Numbered from the stretch's first letter, positions 1 through 9,703 are shown. The stretch: DNA of 64,000 nt from Clostridium sp. UBA699 (GCA_002298915.1 DBML01000003.1:9822-73821), one strand, 5' to 3'. The notes: generated from the letters alone by a model not told the origin. A program made the numbers and translations.

Positions 1-991
1 GGACACGAGCCCCGAGGTGTCCGGCGCCGGAGTCAACCCCAAATTTGTTGAAAACTACAACGGAGAAGACATAATCCTCGACGAGGAGAACGACATAATA
101 CTCTCTCCGAAGGAGTTCCCTCAGCTCAGAAACTACGTGGGGAAGACGATAATAACAACCGACGGCAAGACACTTCTTGGAGCGGACGACAAGGCGGGGG
201 TTGCTGAGATCATGGCAGCCATGGAAATCCTCATCAGCAACCCGAAGATCAAGCACGGCGAGATAAGGGTGGCGTTCACAACAGACGAGGAGATAGGCAA
301 GATAGGGGAATATTTCGATGTCGAGAAGTTCAGCGCCAACATAGCTTTCACTCTTGACGGAGAAGGCATAGGCGAGCTCAAGGTGGAGAACTTCAACGCT
401 GCCAGCGCAAAGATAACCGTCAGGGGGAAAAGCGTTTTCACGGGCGATGCTAAAGGCAGGATGATCAATTCGCTTAGGATTGGCTCTGAAATTATAAGCA
501 TGTTCCCGGAGGACGAAACTCCCGAGGACACAGAAGGCTACGAGGGCTTCTACCACCTCGAGGCATTCAACGGAAAGGTTGAAGAGACCAGGATACTGTA
601 CCTGATCAGGGATTTCGACGACCGCAAGTTCGAGGACAGGATAGCCTTTGTCAAGGATGTGGTACGCAAGATAAACAAAAAATACGGCGAGCGCACAGCC
701 ACCATCGAAATCACAGAGCAGTACAGGAACATGAAGGAAAAGATAGAGGCCGTAAAGTACATCGTGGACATAGCCATAGAGGCCATGAAGGAAGTGAACG
801 TGTTTCCAACCGTAGAGCCGCTAAGGGGAGGGACCGACGGGGCGAGGCTGTCGCACAAGGGGCTTCCTACTCCGAACCTCTTCGCTGGAGGGCACAATTT
901 CCACAGCAAATACGAATTCATCTCAACCTACGCAATGGAAAAAGCGGTCGAGGTTGTGCTTAAGATAACAGAGCTTTTTGCCGAGCTTTAG
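1..991 (+). CDS. PepT-like M20 peptidase, divergent paralog, 5' end outside window
   Basis: C-terminal ~330 residues of a peptidase T (tripeptidase, M20B zinc metallopeptidase) homologue. The frame is open from base 2 and reads DTS directly after where the zinc-binding HLDTS motif should lie, so the true start is upstream; the GTG at 17 is internal. Visible metal-site motifs are GADDKAG, TDEEIG, TLDG and GGHNFH, plus substrate-binding RGGTDGA. It is clearly homologous to the intact pepT at 3876. However, the conserved dimerisation-domain motif SVHPG of that copy reads SVFTG here, so the His that completes the active site in M20 enzymes is missing. GKHEY is also changed to SKYEF. Peptidase activity is therefore doubtful, or the specificity differs. 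A MalT-type regulator follows 24 nt downstream, probably co-transcribed. Confidence 0.85.
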   Translation, partial: DTSPEVSGAGVNPKFVENYNGEDIILDEENDIILSPKEFPQLRNYVGKTIITTDGKTLLGADDKAGVAEIMAAMEILISNPKIKHGEIRVAFTTDEEIGKIGEYFDVEKFSANIAFTLDGEGIGELKVENFNAASAKITVRGKSVFTGDAKGRMINSLRIGSEIISMFPEDETPEDTEGYEGFYHLEAFNGKVEETRILYLIRDFDDRKFEDRIAFVKDVVRKINKKYGERTATIEITEQYRNMKEKIEAVKYIVDIAIEAMKEVNVFPTVEPLRGGTDGARLSHKGLPTPNLFAGGHNFHSKYEFISTYAMEKAVEVVLKITELFAEL

Positions 992-1015
992 CAGGTTCGC
1001 GGGGAGGGGGCAAGC

Positions 1016-3637
1016 ATGTCAATTTACAACAAGAACAAATTCATGATACCGAAAACAAAGCTGAAGGTAACCGAGAGGAAAAACATATTCAGCCTGCTGG
1101 ACAAGTCCCAGGAAACGAAGCTGTCCATAATTTGGGCCCAGGCTGGGAGCGGAAAGACGACGGCGGTTGTCACCTGGCTGGAGGAGAGGAACCTTGAGAA
1201 CAACACCGTTTGGATCTCGCTGGACGAAAGGGACAACAGGCCTGAGATGTTTTCGAAATGCCTTGCCGAAGCCATAGGCAGAGTGCTGGGCGAGGATGCC
1301 CAGACTGAGGGGGAGCAGACGATTGACTCGCTGCTGAACAGGATTTCAGGCCTGGACAGAAGCCTGATCTTCGTTCTCGACGACTTTCACCACATCAAGG
1401 ACAGCGAAATACTGAAGGAAGTTAAGTACTTCATTGACGGAATCGGAGGAAACATCCACATCATAATTACGAGCAGGTCGAAGCTCAGTCTTAATCTTGC
1501 CAAGCTTAGGCTCAACGGCGAGGTGACGGAGATAGACAGGAAGGACCTTAATTTCTCCCTGGAGGAGGCTGCCGAGTTCGTAAGCAGCAACTCAGAGCTA
1601 GACATCCCTGAAAAGACTGTGAAGCAGCTCTGGGAAAGGACCGAAGGCTGGATAGCAGGAATCCAGATGGCCCTTCTCACCATGAGGGAGAGGAAGGATA
1701 TCGGTGATTTCGAAGAGAAGTTCAGCGGCTGCAGCAGCTACATCCAGGACTACTTCTGCGAAGAGGTGTACAATGACCAGACAGAGGAGATAAAGGATTT
1801 CCTCCTGAAGACGAGCATATTGGATGAGCTAACACCGGAACTCTGCAATGCCGTAATGGAAAGGAACGACAGCCAGCAGCTGCTGGAACGCATATACGAC
1901 ACAAACCTGTTCATAGACAGGCTTGATTATGACGGCAGGACTTACAGGTACCACAGGCTCTTCAAGGAATTCCTGATGTGCAAAGCCCGGGGTATGAACG
2001 TGGAGGCCTTCTACGAAGCGAGCAGCAGGGCCGCAAAATGGTACGAGGATAACGGCCTTCTAAACAGCGCCATCAACCAGTACATGGAGGTTGGGAACTT
2101 CGAGCCGGTTGTGGACCTGGTGGAATCCGAGTGCATAAGGATGGTCATGTGCGGGGAGCAGGCGGAGGTCATGCATTGGCTGGAAAACATACCCCAGGAC
2201 ATAGTCCTTAAAAACCCGCGTTTCTGCATAACACGCATGTTCACCTACATAAACGACGACATCAGCTACGCCAAGTACAACGAGTTTGCTGAGAGGGCCC
2301 TTGAGGAACAGGGTGATGAGGCGTACAGGAACGAATGCAGGGGAGTTATGCTTATAGTCAAAGGCGACAGGCACCTGATCAAGTCGGAGTACAAAAAGAG
2401 CCTGGAATGCTACAGGGAGGCCCAGGAAAAGCTGCAGGCTTCAGCCCTCTACAGCATAGCAATCAGCCTCAAGCTTGGGGTGGCTTATTTCTACATGAAG
2501 GACCTGAAGAGAGAGAAGGAGCATTTTGACAAGGCTATGCTTCAGAGCCAGGCATACCAGGATGACGTCCTCTATCTCGTGGTAAGCAGGACTGTCGTCT
2601 TCACCAGGCTCCTCAGGAGGCAGCTTGCAGAGTGCGAAAGCATCTGCAGCGTGTGCATAAACAGCAAGATGAACGACTCTGTAAAGAAATCATCCCTTAT
2701 GTCGATCTTCTACATAATACTTGCGCTTGTTTACTTCGACAGGAACGATATCAGCAGGGCGGACGAGTATGTGCACAAGGGCATGGAAGCCATTGAGAGG
2801 GAGGGCAAGCCTCTCCAGCACTACTACACGCTGTACACTGGGCTCTATGTCTATGCCGGAGTGCTGATGGAAAAGGGAAGCAAGGCGGAGTTCGAGAAGG
2901 TATGCGACAGGATTGAGGACCTTTCAAGGACCCGTGGGGATGAAAGGCTTCCGGACATATACTATCTCAACAAGGTTGAGAACTACTTCGACGTGTTCAA
3001 AATGGAAAGGTTCATGGAGGCAGGCAAGACCAGCATGGTCGAAAAGTACATCTCCAAGATGGATTTCAAGAATCCGGAAGAGGTGGTGCTTTTCTGCAGG
3101 TCTCTCGTGGACAAAGGCAAAAGCGATGACGCGCTTATGCTCCTTAACAAGGTGCTCTCGGCGGAGAGGGATGAAAGCAACAGCTACGTGTGCCTTAAAG
3201 CGATAATGCTGAGGGCGGAGATATTCTCCCAGGAGGACCAGTACGAGAACGCCACCCGCGACTTCAAGGAAGCTCTGACTGCCGGGTACGAAAACGGCTT
3301 TGTCAGGATATTCTCCTTCAGGAACATAAAGACAAGCAAAATGCTGATCAAAACGATCAGAGGAATGAAATTCAACAAGGATTATTACAAGATGGGAGAG
3401 TACCTGAACAAGATAGCCGGCCTTTATTCGGAGGATGAGAGCGCAGAGATAATAAGCAAGCGTGAAAAAGAGGTGCTGCAGCTCATTGAGAACGGGGCTA
3501 AGAACTCCGAGATCGCCAAAGAGCTGTTCATCACAGAAAGCACAGTGAAGAGCCACATACTCAACATCTACAGCAAGCTTGGGGTAAACAACAGGATCCA
3601 GGCTGTGGCAAAGGCCAAGGAAATTGGTGTGATCTAA
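1016..3637 (+). CDS. MalT-type LuxR-family ATP-dependent transcriptional regulator
   Basis: Large 873-aa regulator of the MalT/STAND class. The N-terminal NTPase has a Walker A AQAGSGKTT (about residues 41-49) and a Walker B-like FVLDDFHH (about 120). The middle is helical and TPR-like, typical of the inducer-sensing region. The C-terminus carries a LuxR-type helix-turn-helix (SKREKEVLQLIENG, then ITESTVKSHILNIYSKLGV). Such proteins bind ATP plus a small ligand and activate transcription as oligomers. A GGGGAGGGGG run upstream of ATG 1016 serves as RBS. It sits between the two pepT genes, so regulation of peptide or amino-acid utilisation is a reasonable inference; the ligand is unknown. Confidence 0.92.
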   Translation: MSIYNKNKFMIPKTKLKVTERKNIFSLLDKSQETKLSIIWAQAGSGKTTAVVTWLEERNLENNTVWISLDERDNRPEMFSKCLAEAIGRVLGEDAQTEGEQTIDSLLNRISGLDRSLIFVLDDFHHIKDSEILKEVKYFIDGIGGNIHIIITSRSKLSLNLAKLRLNGEVTEIDRKDLNFSLEEAAEFVSSNSELDIPEKTVKQLWERTEGWIAGIQMALLTMRERKDIGDFEEKFSGCSSYIQDYFCEEVYNDQTEEIKDFLLKTSILDELTPELCNAVMERNDSQQLLERIYDTNLFIDRLDYDGRTYRYHRLFKEFLMCKARGMNVEAFYEASSRAAKWYEDNGLLNSAINQYMEVGNFEPVVDLVESECIRMVMCGEQAEVMHWLENIPQDIVLKNPRFCITRMFTYINDDISYAKYNEFAERALEEQGDEAYRNECRGVMLIVKGDRHLIKSEYKKSLECYREAQEKLQASALYSIAISLKLGVAYFYMKDLKREKEHFDKAMLQSQAYQDDVLYLVVSRTVVFTRLLRRQLAECESICSVCINSKMNDSVKKSSLMSIFYIILALVYFDRNDISRADEYVHKGMEAIEREGKPLQHYYTLYTGLYVYAGVLMEKGSKAEFEKVCDRIEDLSRTRGDERLPDIYYLNKVENYFDVFKMERFMEAGKTSMVEKYISKMDFKNPEEVVLFCRSLVDKGKSDDALMLLNKVLSAERDESNSYVCLKAIMLRAEIFSQEDQYENATRDFKEALTAGYENGFVRIFSFRNIKTSKMLIKTIRGMKFNKDYYKMGEYLNKIAGLYSEDESAEIISKREKEVLQLIENGAKNSEIAKELFITESTVKSHILNIYSKLGVNNRIQAVAKAKEIGVI

Positions 3638-3649
3638 TATAGATAGCAT

Positions 3650-3694
3650 GACAAAGACCGGCATCCGGAGGGTGCCGGCCTTTGTCATTTTAAG
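3650..3694 (+). terminator. Rho-independent terminator after MalT-type regulator
   Basis: Inverted repeat GACAAAG...CCGGCA / TGCCGG...CTTTGTC with one internal mismatch, followed by a short ATTTT run. It separates the regulator from the downstream pepT-permease unit. Confidence 0.7.
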
Positions 3695-3875
3695 CCTTTC
3701 TGAGCCCTCATCCTAAAGGATGAGAGCCTGGCAGTTATTTTTCCACCGGTTAAGTAGTACTTTAAGGTGATTTTGGCTTATATTAAAAATGCTAATATTA
3801 GACTCGTGGTTGATAATTAATTGTCACGGTTTTTAACAATTCTGCAGAACAACTATTTTCAAGGGAGAACAAACA

Positions 3876-5099
3876 ATGTCTATGGTAGTAGAAAAGTTTC
3901 TTAAATATGTAAGTTTCGACACCAGGTCAGAAGAGGAGTCGGCGACAGTGCCTTCAACCTCGGGACAGCTCGTTTTGGCAAAAGAACTGGTGGAAGAAAT
4001 GAAATCCATAGGTCTCAAAGATGTAACAATGGATGAAAACGGCTACATAATGGCTACCCTTCCGTCAAATGTTGACAGGGAGATACCGACCATCGGCTTC
4101 ATCGCCCATCTTGATACCAGCATGGAGATGTCAGGAGCGAATGTAAAGCCAAAATTCGTGGAGAATTACGACGGAGGAGACATAGTGCTCAATGAGGAGC
4201 TGAATGTAAAGCTTTCCCCGAACGATTTTCCGGAACTGAAGAACTACATCGGCCAGACACTGATAACCACTGACGGAACTACTCTTCTGGGAGCAGACGA
4301 CAAGGCCGGGATAGCCGAAATATTGGCTGCCATGGAATACCTCGTACAGAACCCGGAGATAGAGCACGGAACAATAAGGATAGGCTTCACACCTGATGAA
4401 GAGGTGGGAAGGGGAGCTGATCACTTCGATGTGGAGAAGTTCAATGCTGACCTTGCATATACAATAGACGGCGGAGAGATCGGCGAGCTGGAGTTCGAAA
4501 ACTTCAATGCAGCAAGCGCTAAGATTACCGTGAAGGGAAGAAGCGTGCATCCTGGATATGCAAAAGATAAGATGATCAACTCGACGCTTTTAGCAGGAGA
4601 GCTCATGGGAATGTTCCCTCATAAGGAGACGCCGGCCAGAACCGAAGGCTACGAAGGCTTCTACCATCTTGTATCCATAAGCGGCGGGGTCGAGGAGACA
4701 AAGCTAAGCTATATAATCAGGGATTTCGACGAAAAGGAATTCGCAAAGAGAAAAGAGACAGTGGAGGGCTATGTGGATGCGCTGAACAAAAAATACGGCG
4801 AGAACACGTTTGCCTTGGAGATAAAAGAACAGTACAGGAACATGAAAGAAAAAATCGAGCCTGTTAAACATGTCGTTGACATAGCGTTCCAGGCGATGAA
4901 GGAATCAAACATCGTGCCTAAGGTGCAGCCTATAAGGGGCGGCACGGACGGCGCAAGGCTATCGTTTATGGGGCTTCCGACGCCGAACATATTTACCGGG
5001 GGGCACAATTTCCATGGAAAGCACGAGTACATTCCGGTCTACTCCATGGAAAAGGCTGTAGAAGTCATTATAAAAATTATAGAAATATATACAAAATAG
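3876..5099 (+). CDS. pepT: Peptidase T (tripeptide aminopeptidase)
   Basis: Cytoplasmic zinc aminopeptidase that removes N-terminal residues from tripeptides. At 407 aa it has the usual PepT length. All M20B landmarks are present: HLDTS (zinc His, about residue 80), GADDKAG (bridging Asp), PDEEVG (catalytic Glu and ligand Glu), TIDGGE, the lid-domain SVHPGYAK His, RGGTDGA and GGHNFHGKHE (zinc His). Start ATG 3876 follows AAGGGAGAA. The stop lies 10 nt before the next gene, an amino-acid permease, so peptide hydrolysis and amino-acid transport appear to be one operon. Confidence 0.95.
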   Translation: MSMVVEKFLKYVSFDTRSEEESATVPSTSGQLVLAKELVEEMKSIGLKDVTMDENGYIMATLPSNVDREIPTIGFIAHLDTSMEMSGANVKPKFVENYDGGDIVLNEELNVKLSPNDFPELKNYIGQTLITTDGTTLLGADDKAGIAEILAAMEYLVQNPEIEHGTIRIGFTPDEEVGRGADHFDVEKFNADLAYTIDGGEIGELEFENFNAASAKITVKGRSVHPGYAKDKMINSTLLAGELMGMFPHKETPARTEGYEGFYHLVSISGGVEETKLSYIIRDFDEKEFAKRKETVEGYVDALNKKYGENTFALEIKEQYRNMKEKIEPVKHVVDIAFQAMKESNIVPKVQPIRGGTDGARLSFMGLPTPNIFTGGHNFHGKHEYIPVYSMEKAVEVIIKIIEIYTK

Positions 5100-5109
5100 G
5101 GGGAAAAAA

Positions 5110-6633
5110 ATGGCTACAAGCACAACTGCAAAGTCAAAAAAACTTACCTTGATACCTTTGGTATTGATGATCTTTACTTCAGTTTATGGATTCAACAACA
5201 TCCCAAGGTCATTCTACAAGATGGGCTATGCTGCAATTCCATGGTACATCCTGGCAGGAATAACATTCTTCGTGCCTTTCGCATTGATGGTTGCTGAATT
5301 CGGTACTGCTTTCAGGAAAGAAAAAGGCGGTATCTACTCATGGATGGAGAAATCAGTTGGACCTAGATTCGCGTTCATGGGAACGTTCATGTGGTACTTC
5401 TCATACATCACTTGGATGGTCAACGTTGCATCTGGTTTCTGGGTACCTGTTTCAAACGCTATATTCGGAAAAGACACTACCCAGCAGTGGGTATTTGGAC
5501 CAATCTCAGGTCCGCAGGTTCTCGGAGTTATGGGAATATGCTGGATACTTCTCGTTACTTACACATCAACTAAAGGCCTTGACAAGATAAAGAAGGTTAC
5601 TTCGGTAGGCGGAGTCGCAGTACTTCTTATAAACGTGTTCCTTTGGTTAGGCGCTATCGCGGTATTCGTTGGAACAAAAGGACATCTTGCTCAGCCGATA
5701 GTTGGACTCAGCTCATTCACACAGACACCAAACCCTAAATACGCAGGCGACATAATCGCCGCACTAGCATTCGTTGTTTACGCTCTGTTCGCTTACGGCG
5801 GTATAGAAGCGGTTGGAGGACTGGTTGACGAAACCGAGAATCCGGAAAAGACGTTCCCTAAAGGAATACTTCTTTCAGGTGCTATCATATCAGTAGGTTA
5901 TTCAATAGGTATATTCTTCATAGGCATATTCACAAACTGGTCACAGGTAATGGGCGTTAAAGGCGTTAACCTCGGAAACGCAAGCTATATAGTTATGTCA
6001 AACCTCGGCTACGCTCTCGGACAGGCTTTCGGAGCAAGCGAAGCTACATCGGTTATGATGGCTCACGGTGTTGCAAGATATGTTGGACTTTCAATGTCAC
6101 TGGCACTTGCAGGCGCATTCTTCACGCTCATGTACTCGCCGCTCAAGCAGATGATCGAGGGTACTCCTGCTGAATTATGGCCAGGAAAAATGGGAGAAAC
6201 TAAAGACGGCATGCCGGTAAACGCTATGTGGGTCCAGGCTGGAGTTGTTTGCTTCATGATCGCACTTGTAGCGTTCGGCGGAAGCTCGATGGCAGCATTC
6301 TTCAACATACTTGTTTCAATGACAAACGTTGCAATGACACTTCCGTATATGTTCATAGCGGCAGCATTCCCTTACTTCAAAAAGAAGACAGAGATTGAAA
6401 AGCCGTTCGTAGTATACAAGTCACTTGGATTCGCTAAGTTTGTAACTGTGCTTGTTGTTCTTACAGTTGGACTCGCCAACGTGTTCTGCATAATCCAGCC
6501 GGCTCTCGAAGGCGACATGCTCACAACAATCTGGAGCGTAGCCGGACCGATAATATTTGCTGGAGTTGCTTGGATGATGTACAGCAGATACGAAAAAAAA
6601 AAGCTTAACGGAAATTCAGAAAAAACAGCTTAG
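5110..6633 (+). CDS. yjeM: YjeM-type APC-family amino acid permease/antiporter
   Basis: 507-aa integral membrane protein of the APC superfamily with about 12 predicted membrane segments. It strongly resembles E. coli YjeM and the glutamate/GABA antiporter group: IFTSVYGFNNIPRSF in TM1, EKGGIYSWM, FAYGGIEAVGGL with DETENPEKTFPKG, and MYSPLKQMIEGTP. The RBS GGGGGAAAAAA precedes ATG 5110. It follows pepT by 10 nt, and its substrate is plausibly an amino acid released by, or exchanged with, peptide catabolism. The exact substrate cannot be read from sequence. Confidence 0.88.
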   Translation: MATSTTAKSKKLTLIPLVLMIFTSVYGFNNIPRSFYKMGYAAIPWYILAGITFFVPFALMVAEFGTAFRKEKGGIYSWMEKSVGPRFAFMGTFMWYFSYITWMVNVASGFWVPVSNAIFGKDTTQQWVFGPISGPQVLGVMGICWILLVTYTSTKGLDKIKKVTSVGGVAVLLINVFLWLGAIAVFVGTKGHLAQPIVGLSSFTQTPNPKYAGDIIAALAFVVYALFAYGGIEAVGGLVDETENPEKTFPKGILLSGAIISVGYSIGIFFIGIFTNWSQVMGVKGVNLGNASYIVMSNLGYALGQAFGASEATSVMMAHGVARYVGLSMSLALAGAFFTLMYSPLKQMIEGTPAELWPGKMGETKDGMPVNAMWVQAGVVCFMIALVAFGGSSMAAFFNILVSMTNVAMTLPYMFIAAAFPYFKKKTEIEKPFVVYKSLGFAKFVTVLVVLTVGLANVFCIIQPALEGDMLTTIWSVAGPIIFAGVAWMMYSRYEKKKLNGNSEKTA

Positions 6634-6653
6634 TTAATAGCTTAAGATCAGAC

Positions 6654-6689
6654 GGACAGATGCTTTGAAAAAGGCATTTGTCCTTTTTT
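6654..6689 (+). terminator. Terminator of the pepT-yjeM operon
   Basis: Ten-pair stem GGACAGATGC / GCATTTGTCC (one G-U pair), 10-nt loop, then T6. Confidence 0.85.
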
Positions 6690-6706
6690 CATTGCACGAG
6701 TATAAT
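6678..6706 (+). promoter_or_regulatory. Sigma-A type promoter of rtcB
   Basis: TTGTCC (6678-6683), 17-nt spacer, TATAAT (6701-6706), 21 nt before the rtcB start. The -35 box overlaps the right arm of the preceding terminator. Confidence 0.6.
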
Positions 6707-6727
6707 TATATAAAGGGGGATGGTAGC

Positions 6728-7975
6728 ATGTTCATTATCAACGAACCTAACGAACAGATTGTGCCGATTAAGGTCTGGCTAGAAAACATCGGCCAGCTTG
6801 ACGCAGACTGCCTTAGGCAGGCTAAAAACCTTTCCAACCTGCCCTTTGCGCACAGGTGGATAGCCCTGATGCCGGACACCCACTCAGGGTTCGGTATGCC
6901 GATAGGAGGAGTCGTTGCAACGAAAGAAGTCATCATCCCTAATGCGGTTGGGGTGGATATAGGCTGCGGCATGGTCTTTGTGCAGACAGACATACCGGTC
7001 GAGCCGCTGCTTTCTGTGGAGACCCCGAACGGCGTTCTTGCAAAAGCCATCGTGGGGGACATACTGAGGAACATCCCGACTGGCTTTGAGCATCACAAGA
7101 AGAGGCATAAGTGCGCCGCAGTGGAGACGTTCGAGGCGAGCCTGACGGACCGCCAGAAAGGCGGCTTTGCACAAGGACTGCTACAGGAGCTCGAAAAAGC
7201 AAAGTTCCAGGTGGGAACCCTGGGCAGCGGCAACCACTTCATAGAGCTCCAGACGAACGAGGAGGGAAAGCTGGGGCTTATGGTCCACTCCGGATCCAGG
7301 AACGTCGGCTTCACCATATGCCACTTCTTCAACAACCTGGCCAAGGACCTGAACAGGCAATGGCGGTCCCCGGTGCCCGCTGAGTGGGACCTCGCGTACC
7401 TGCCTGTGGACACGGAGTATGGAGAGGAATACATCAAATGGATGAACTTCGCCCTGGAATTCGCAAAGGAAAACAGGGCCAGGATGATGCAGGAGGTAAT
7501 CGACGTTGTCCTCGACAGGACTGCAAAGTACGCAGGGATAAAAGACGTGAAGCTGTCCGACAGGATAAACTGCCACCACAACTACGCTTCCCACGAGGAG
7601 CATTACGGGAAGAAGGTGTGGGTCCACAGGAAGGGGGCCATAAGCGCCCGGGAAGGTGAGCTTGGCATAATACCCGGTGCCATGGGCAGCACTTCCTACC
7701 TGGTGAAGGGCAAAGGGAACCCTGAAAGCTTCTGCTCCTGCTCCCATGGGGCAGGCCGTCTGATGAGCCGTTCCGCTGCAAAAAAGAAATTTGGGGTACA
7801 GGAAACCATAGAGGACCTAAAGACGCTTGGCGTGTTCCTTGGCAAGGTGAAGAGGAGCGACGTGGGCGAGGAATCCCGCTTCGCATACAAGGACCTGGAC
7901 TTTGTCATCAAAAACGAGCTCGACCTTGTGGAGCCGATAGGCAAGCTGAAAACGCTTGCGGTTGTGAAAGGATAG
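6728..7975 (+). CDS. rtcB: RtcB family RNA ligase
   Basis: GTP- and Mn-dependent 3'-phosphate RNA ligase used in RNA repair. The protein is 415 aa from ATG 6728, chosen because AAGGGGGA precedes it; an upstream in-frame TTG lies inside the terminator hairpin. Metal-site motifs are complete: VDIGCGM (Asp, Cys), GSGNHF (His), VHSGSRNVG (His) and CHHNYAS (His). The guanylylated His is in CSHGAGRLMSR. No RtcA cyclase or RtcR regulator is nearby. It is followed within 10 nt by a lipoprotein gene with no obvious functional link. Confidence 0.95.
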   Translation: MFIINEPNEQIVPIKVWLENIGQLDADCLRQAKNLSNLPFAHRWIALMPDTHSGFGMPIGGVVATKEVIIPNAVGVDIGCGMVFVQTDIPVEPLLSVETPNGVLAKAIVGDILRNIPTGFEHHKKRHKCAAVETFEASLTDRQKGGFAQGLLQELEKAKFQVGTLGSGNHFIELQTNEEGKLGLMVHSGSRNVGFTICHFFNNLAKDLNRQWRSPVPAEWDLAYLPVDTEYGEEYIKWMNFALEFAKENRARMMQEVIDVVLDRTAKYAGIKDVKLSDRINCHHNYASHEEHYGKKVWVHRKGAISAREGELGIIPGAMGSTSYLVKGKGNPESFCSCSHGAGRLMSRSAAKKKFGVQETIEDLKTLGVFLGKVKRSDVGEESRFAYKDLDFVIKNELDLVEPIGKLKTLAVVKG

Positions 7976-7985
7976 GGTAGGCGGC

Positions 7986-8843
7986 ATGAGGAAACCTTCT
8001 TCAAACCTGAAGCTGCTGCTCTTCATCTCGCTTTCGCTTGCAGTTGTTTTTTTCTCAGCCTGCACTCAGCAGAACAGCGGACAGAGTCCCGACAAAGATG
8101 CCGTGGCAGATGCCCAGACAATAAAGGCGTTCACCGAATTTGCAGCTAAGGACAAAGGGCCGGTGGAAACAAAAAAATATCTGGACGCACTCATTGCCGA
8201 AGCTGGCACCAAAACTGCAGACAAGCTGGTCAGCGAATATATCGATTACCTTGATGTCGAAATTGCTTCCGGGCTTGCCGGGTTTGAGGACGATCCTGCA
8301 ATATACGGGACAGGAATCAAATTCCTGAAGCTTGAAGGTGCCAGGGAACCGATAGTAGACTACCATTTCATCGACAGTTATTCAGGTCGCATCTCAGAGG
8401 AGATGAACGACTACGCCGCATTCATGTCTCTGGATTCTGACAGCAGGTGGGCTTCTGATGGGGAGCTTTCGATAACGCTCGAGGAGCTTGGCGACAGGCT
8501 AGCGAAGGCTGAAACGTTCCTCACAAAGTACCCTGCAGCGGAAAGGGAGGAGGATGTGCTCACGAAGTACAGGGTGTACTTAGGGGCATTTCTGGGGGGA
8601 ATCGACAACACCCCCCTTGTCGATTACGGCACAGGAAAAATAAAGGGTGAGTTCATAGCTGCTTATGAATACTTCATAAATAACTATCCCGGGCTCAAAA
8701 CCGCAGAGACGGTCAGCAGATTCAAGGACGAGCTGGAAGCGGAAGGCTTTGCAGCTCCTTACGGATACTCGGACTACGATAAGCAGTCAGCATTCAGGAA
8801 GCATGTTGATGAAACCGTGCAGGCTGCTGTGGACAAATTATAG
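7986..8843 (+). CDS. Putative lipoprotein of unknown function
   Basis: 285-aa protein with a signal peptide (KLLLFISLSLAVVFF) and lipobox FSAC, so the mature protein should be lipid-anchored at Cys26 on the outer face of the membrane. The mature part is acidic and mostly helical, without a motif I recognise. It lies 10 nt behind rtcB and 15 nt ahead of a TetR regulator and may be co-transcribed with both. No function is assigned. Confidence 0.7.
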   Translation: MRKPSSNLKLLLFISLSLAVVFFSACTQQNSGQSPDKDAVADAQTIKAFTEFAAKDKGPVETKKYLDALIAEAGTKTADKLVSEYIDYLDVEIASGLAGFEDDPAIYGTGIKFLKLEGAREPIVDYHFIDSYSGRISEEMNDYAAFMSLDSDSRWASDGELSITLEELGDRLAKAETFLTKYPAAEREEDVLTKYRVYLGAFLGGIDNTPLVDYGTGKIKGEFIAAYEYFINNYPGLKTAETVSRFKDELEAEGFAAPYGYSDYDKQSAFRKHVDETVQAAVDKL

Positions 8844-8858
8844 ATTGGGGTGCTTTGA

Positions 8859-9536
8859 ATGCGAACAGCAAGAGGCAGAAAAAACGTAATAAAGATAAAC
8901 ATAATGAACAAGTTCATCGACGCCGCATCGTCCATCATGGATGCTGAAGGCGTGGAGAATGTGACCATAAGGAAGGTGGCCTCGATTGCCGGTTACAACA
9001 GCTCAACGCTGTACAACTACTTCGAGGATCTTGACCACCTCATCCTATTTTCATGCATAAGGTACCTGAAGGACTACACGGGGGCCCTGATGGATTATGT
9101 CAGGAAAGCCTCCAACAGCCTGGAAAGGTACATGATGATATGGGAGTGCTTCTGCAAATACTCCTTCGACAATCCAAAGATATACAACCTGCTCTTCTTT
9201 TCTGAGCACAGCAGCTCGCTGAACAACATAATCAGCGAATACTACAACATATTCTCGGAGGAGCTCGAGGACTCTTCGCTGCAGATAAAGTCCATGCTCA
9301 CGGGCAACGACATATACTCAAGGACGCTGTACCAGTTCGAAGGCTGCGTGGAGGAAGGTTATTTCAGGGAAAGCGACATAAACGAAATCAATGAAATCAC
9401 TATACTCCTTTACCAGAGCGTTCTGACAAACCTGCTCAAGAAAAACCCGCCGTACACCAAGGAGGAAGCTCTTGAAAAGACGATGCACTTCTTCGAAAAG
9501 ATAGTGGGAGCGTACAGGTTGACGGACAAGAAATAG
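8859..9536 (+). CDS. TetR/AcrR family transcriptional regulator
   Basis: 225 aa. The N-terminal TetR helix-turn-helix reads GVENVTIRKVASIAGYNSSTLYNYF (written across residues about 37-61), the YNSSTLYNYF recognition helix being diagnostic. The C-terminal ligand domain is not assignable to a class. The gene has the host-like AGG/ATA codon use, unlike the AT-rich TetR gene that converges on it. The target is unknown; the upstream lipoprotein or its own operon are candidates. Confidence 0.85.
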   Translation: MRTARGRKNVIKINIMNKFIDAASSIMDAEGVENVTIRKVASIAGYNSSTLYNYFEDLDHLILFSCIRYLKDYTGALMDYVRKASNSLERYMMIWECFCKYSFDNPKIYNLLFFSEHSSSLNNIISEYYNIFSEELEDSSLQIKSMLTGNDIYSRTLYQFEGCVEEGYFRESDINEINEITILLYQSVLTNLLKKNPPYTKEEALEKTMHFFEKIVGAYRLTDKK

Positions 9537-9631
9537 GCAAAAAACAGAATCAGGCAAAAGCTAACGGGTTTACTTTAGAGGTGCAAAAGCAGAAATTACA
9601 TTAAATTTTTGCAGCAAGTTTTACAACAAAG

Positions 9632-9667
9632 ATGGTATGCATTTTATTTATTTTGCATACCATTTTT
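9632..9667 (+). terminator. Terminator between convergent TetR genes
   Basis: Perfect 10-bp arms ATGGTATGCA / TGCATACCAT with an AT-rich loop, followed by TTTTT. It marks the boundary where base composition drops. Confidence 0.75.
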
Positions 9668-9703
9668 ACATGCTTTTTCGCACTAATAAAATGAGTGTTT
9701 CAA

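Noticed and set aside
2924..3688. 254-codon open frame on the minus strand opposite the MalT-type regulator
   Set aside because: Antisense shadow of a high-confidence gene, no RBS, spans the terminator, low-complexity composition.
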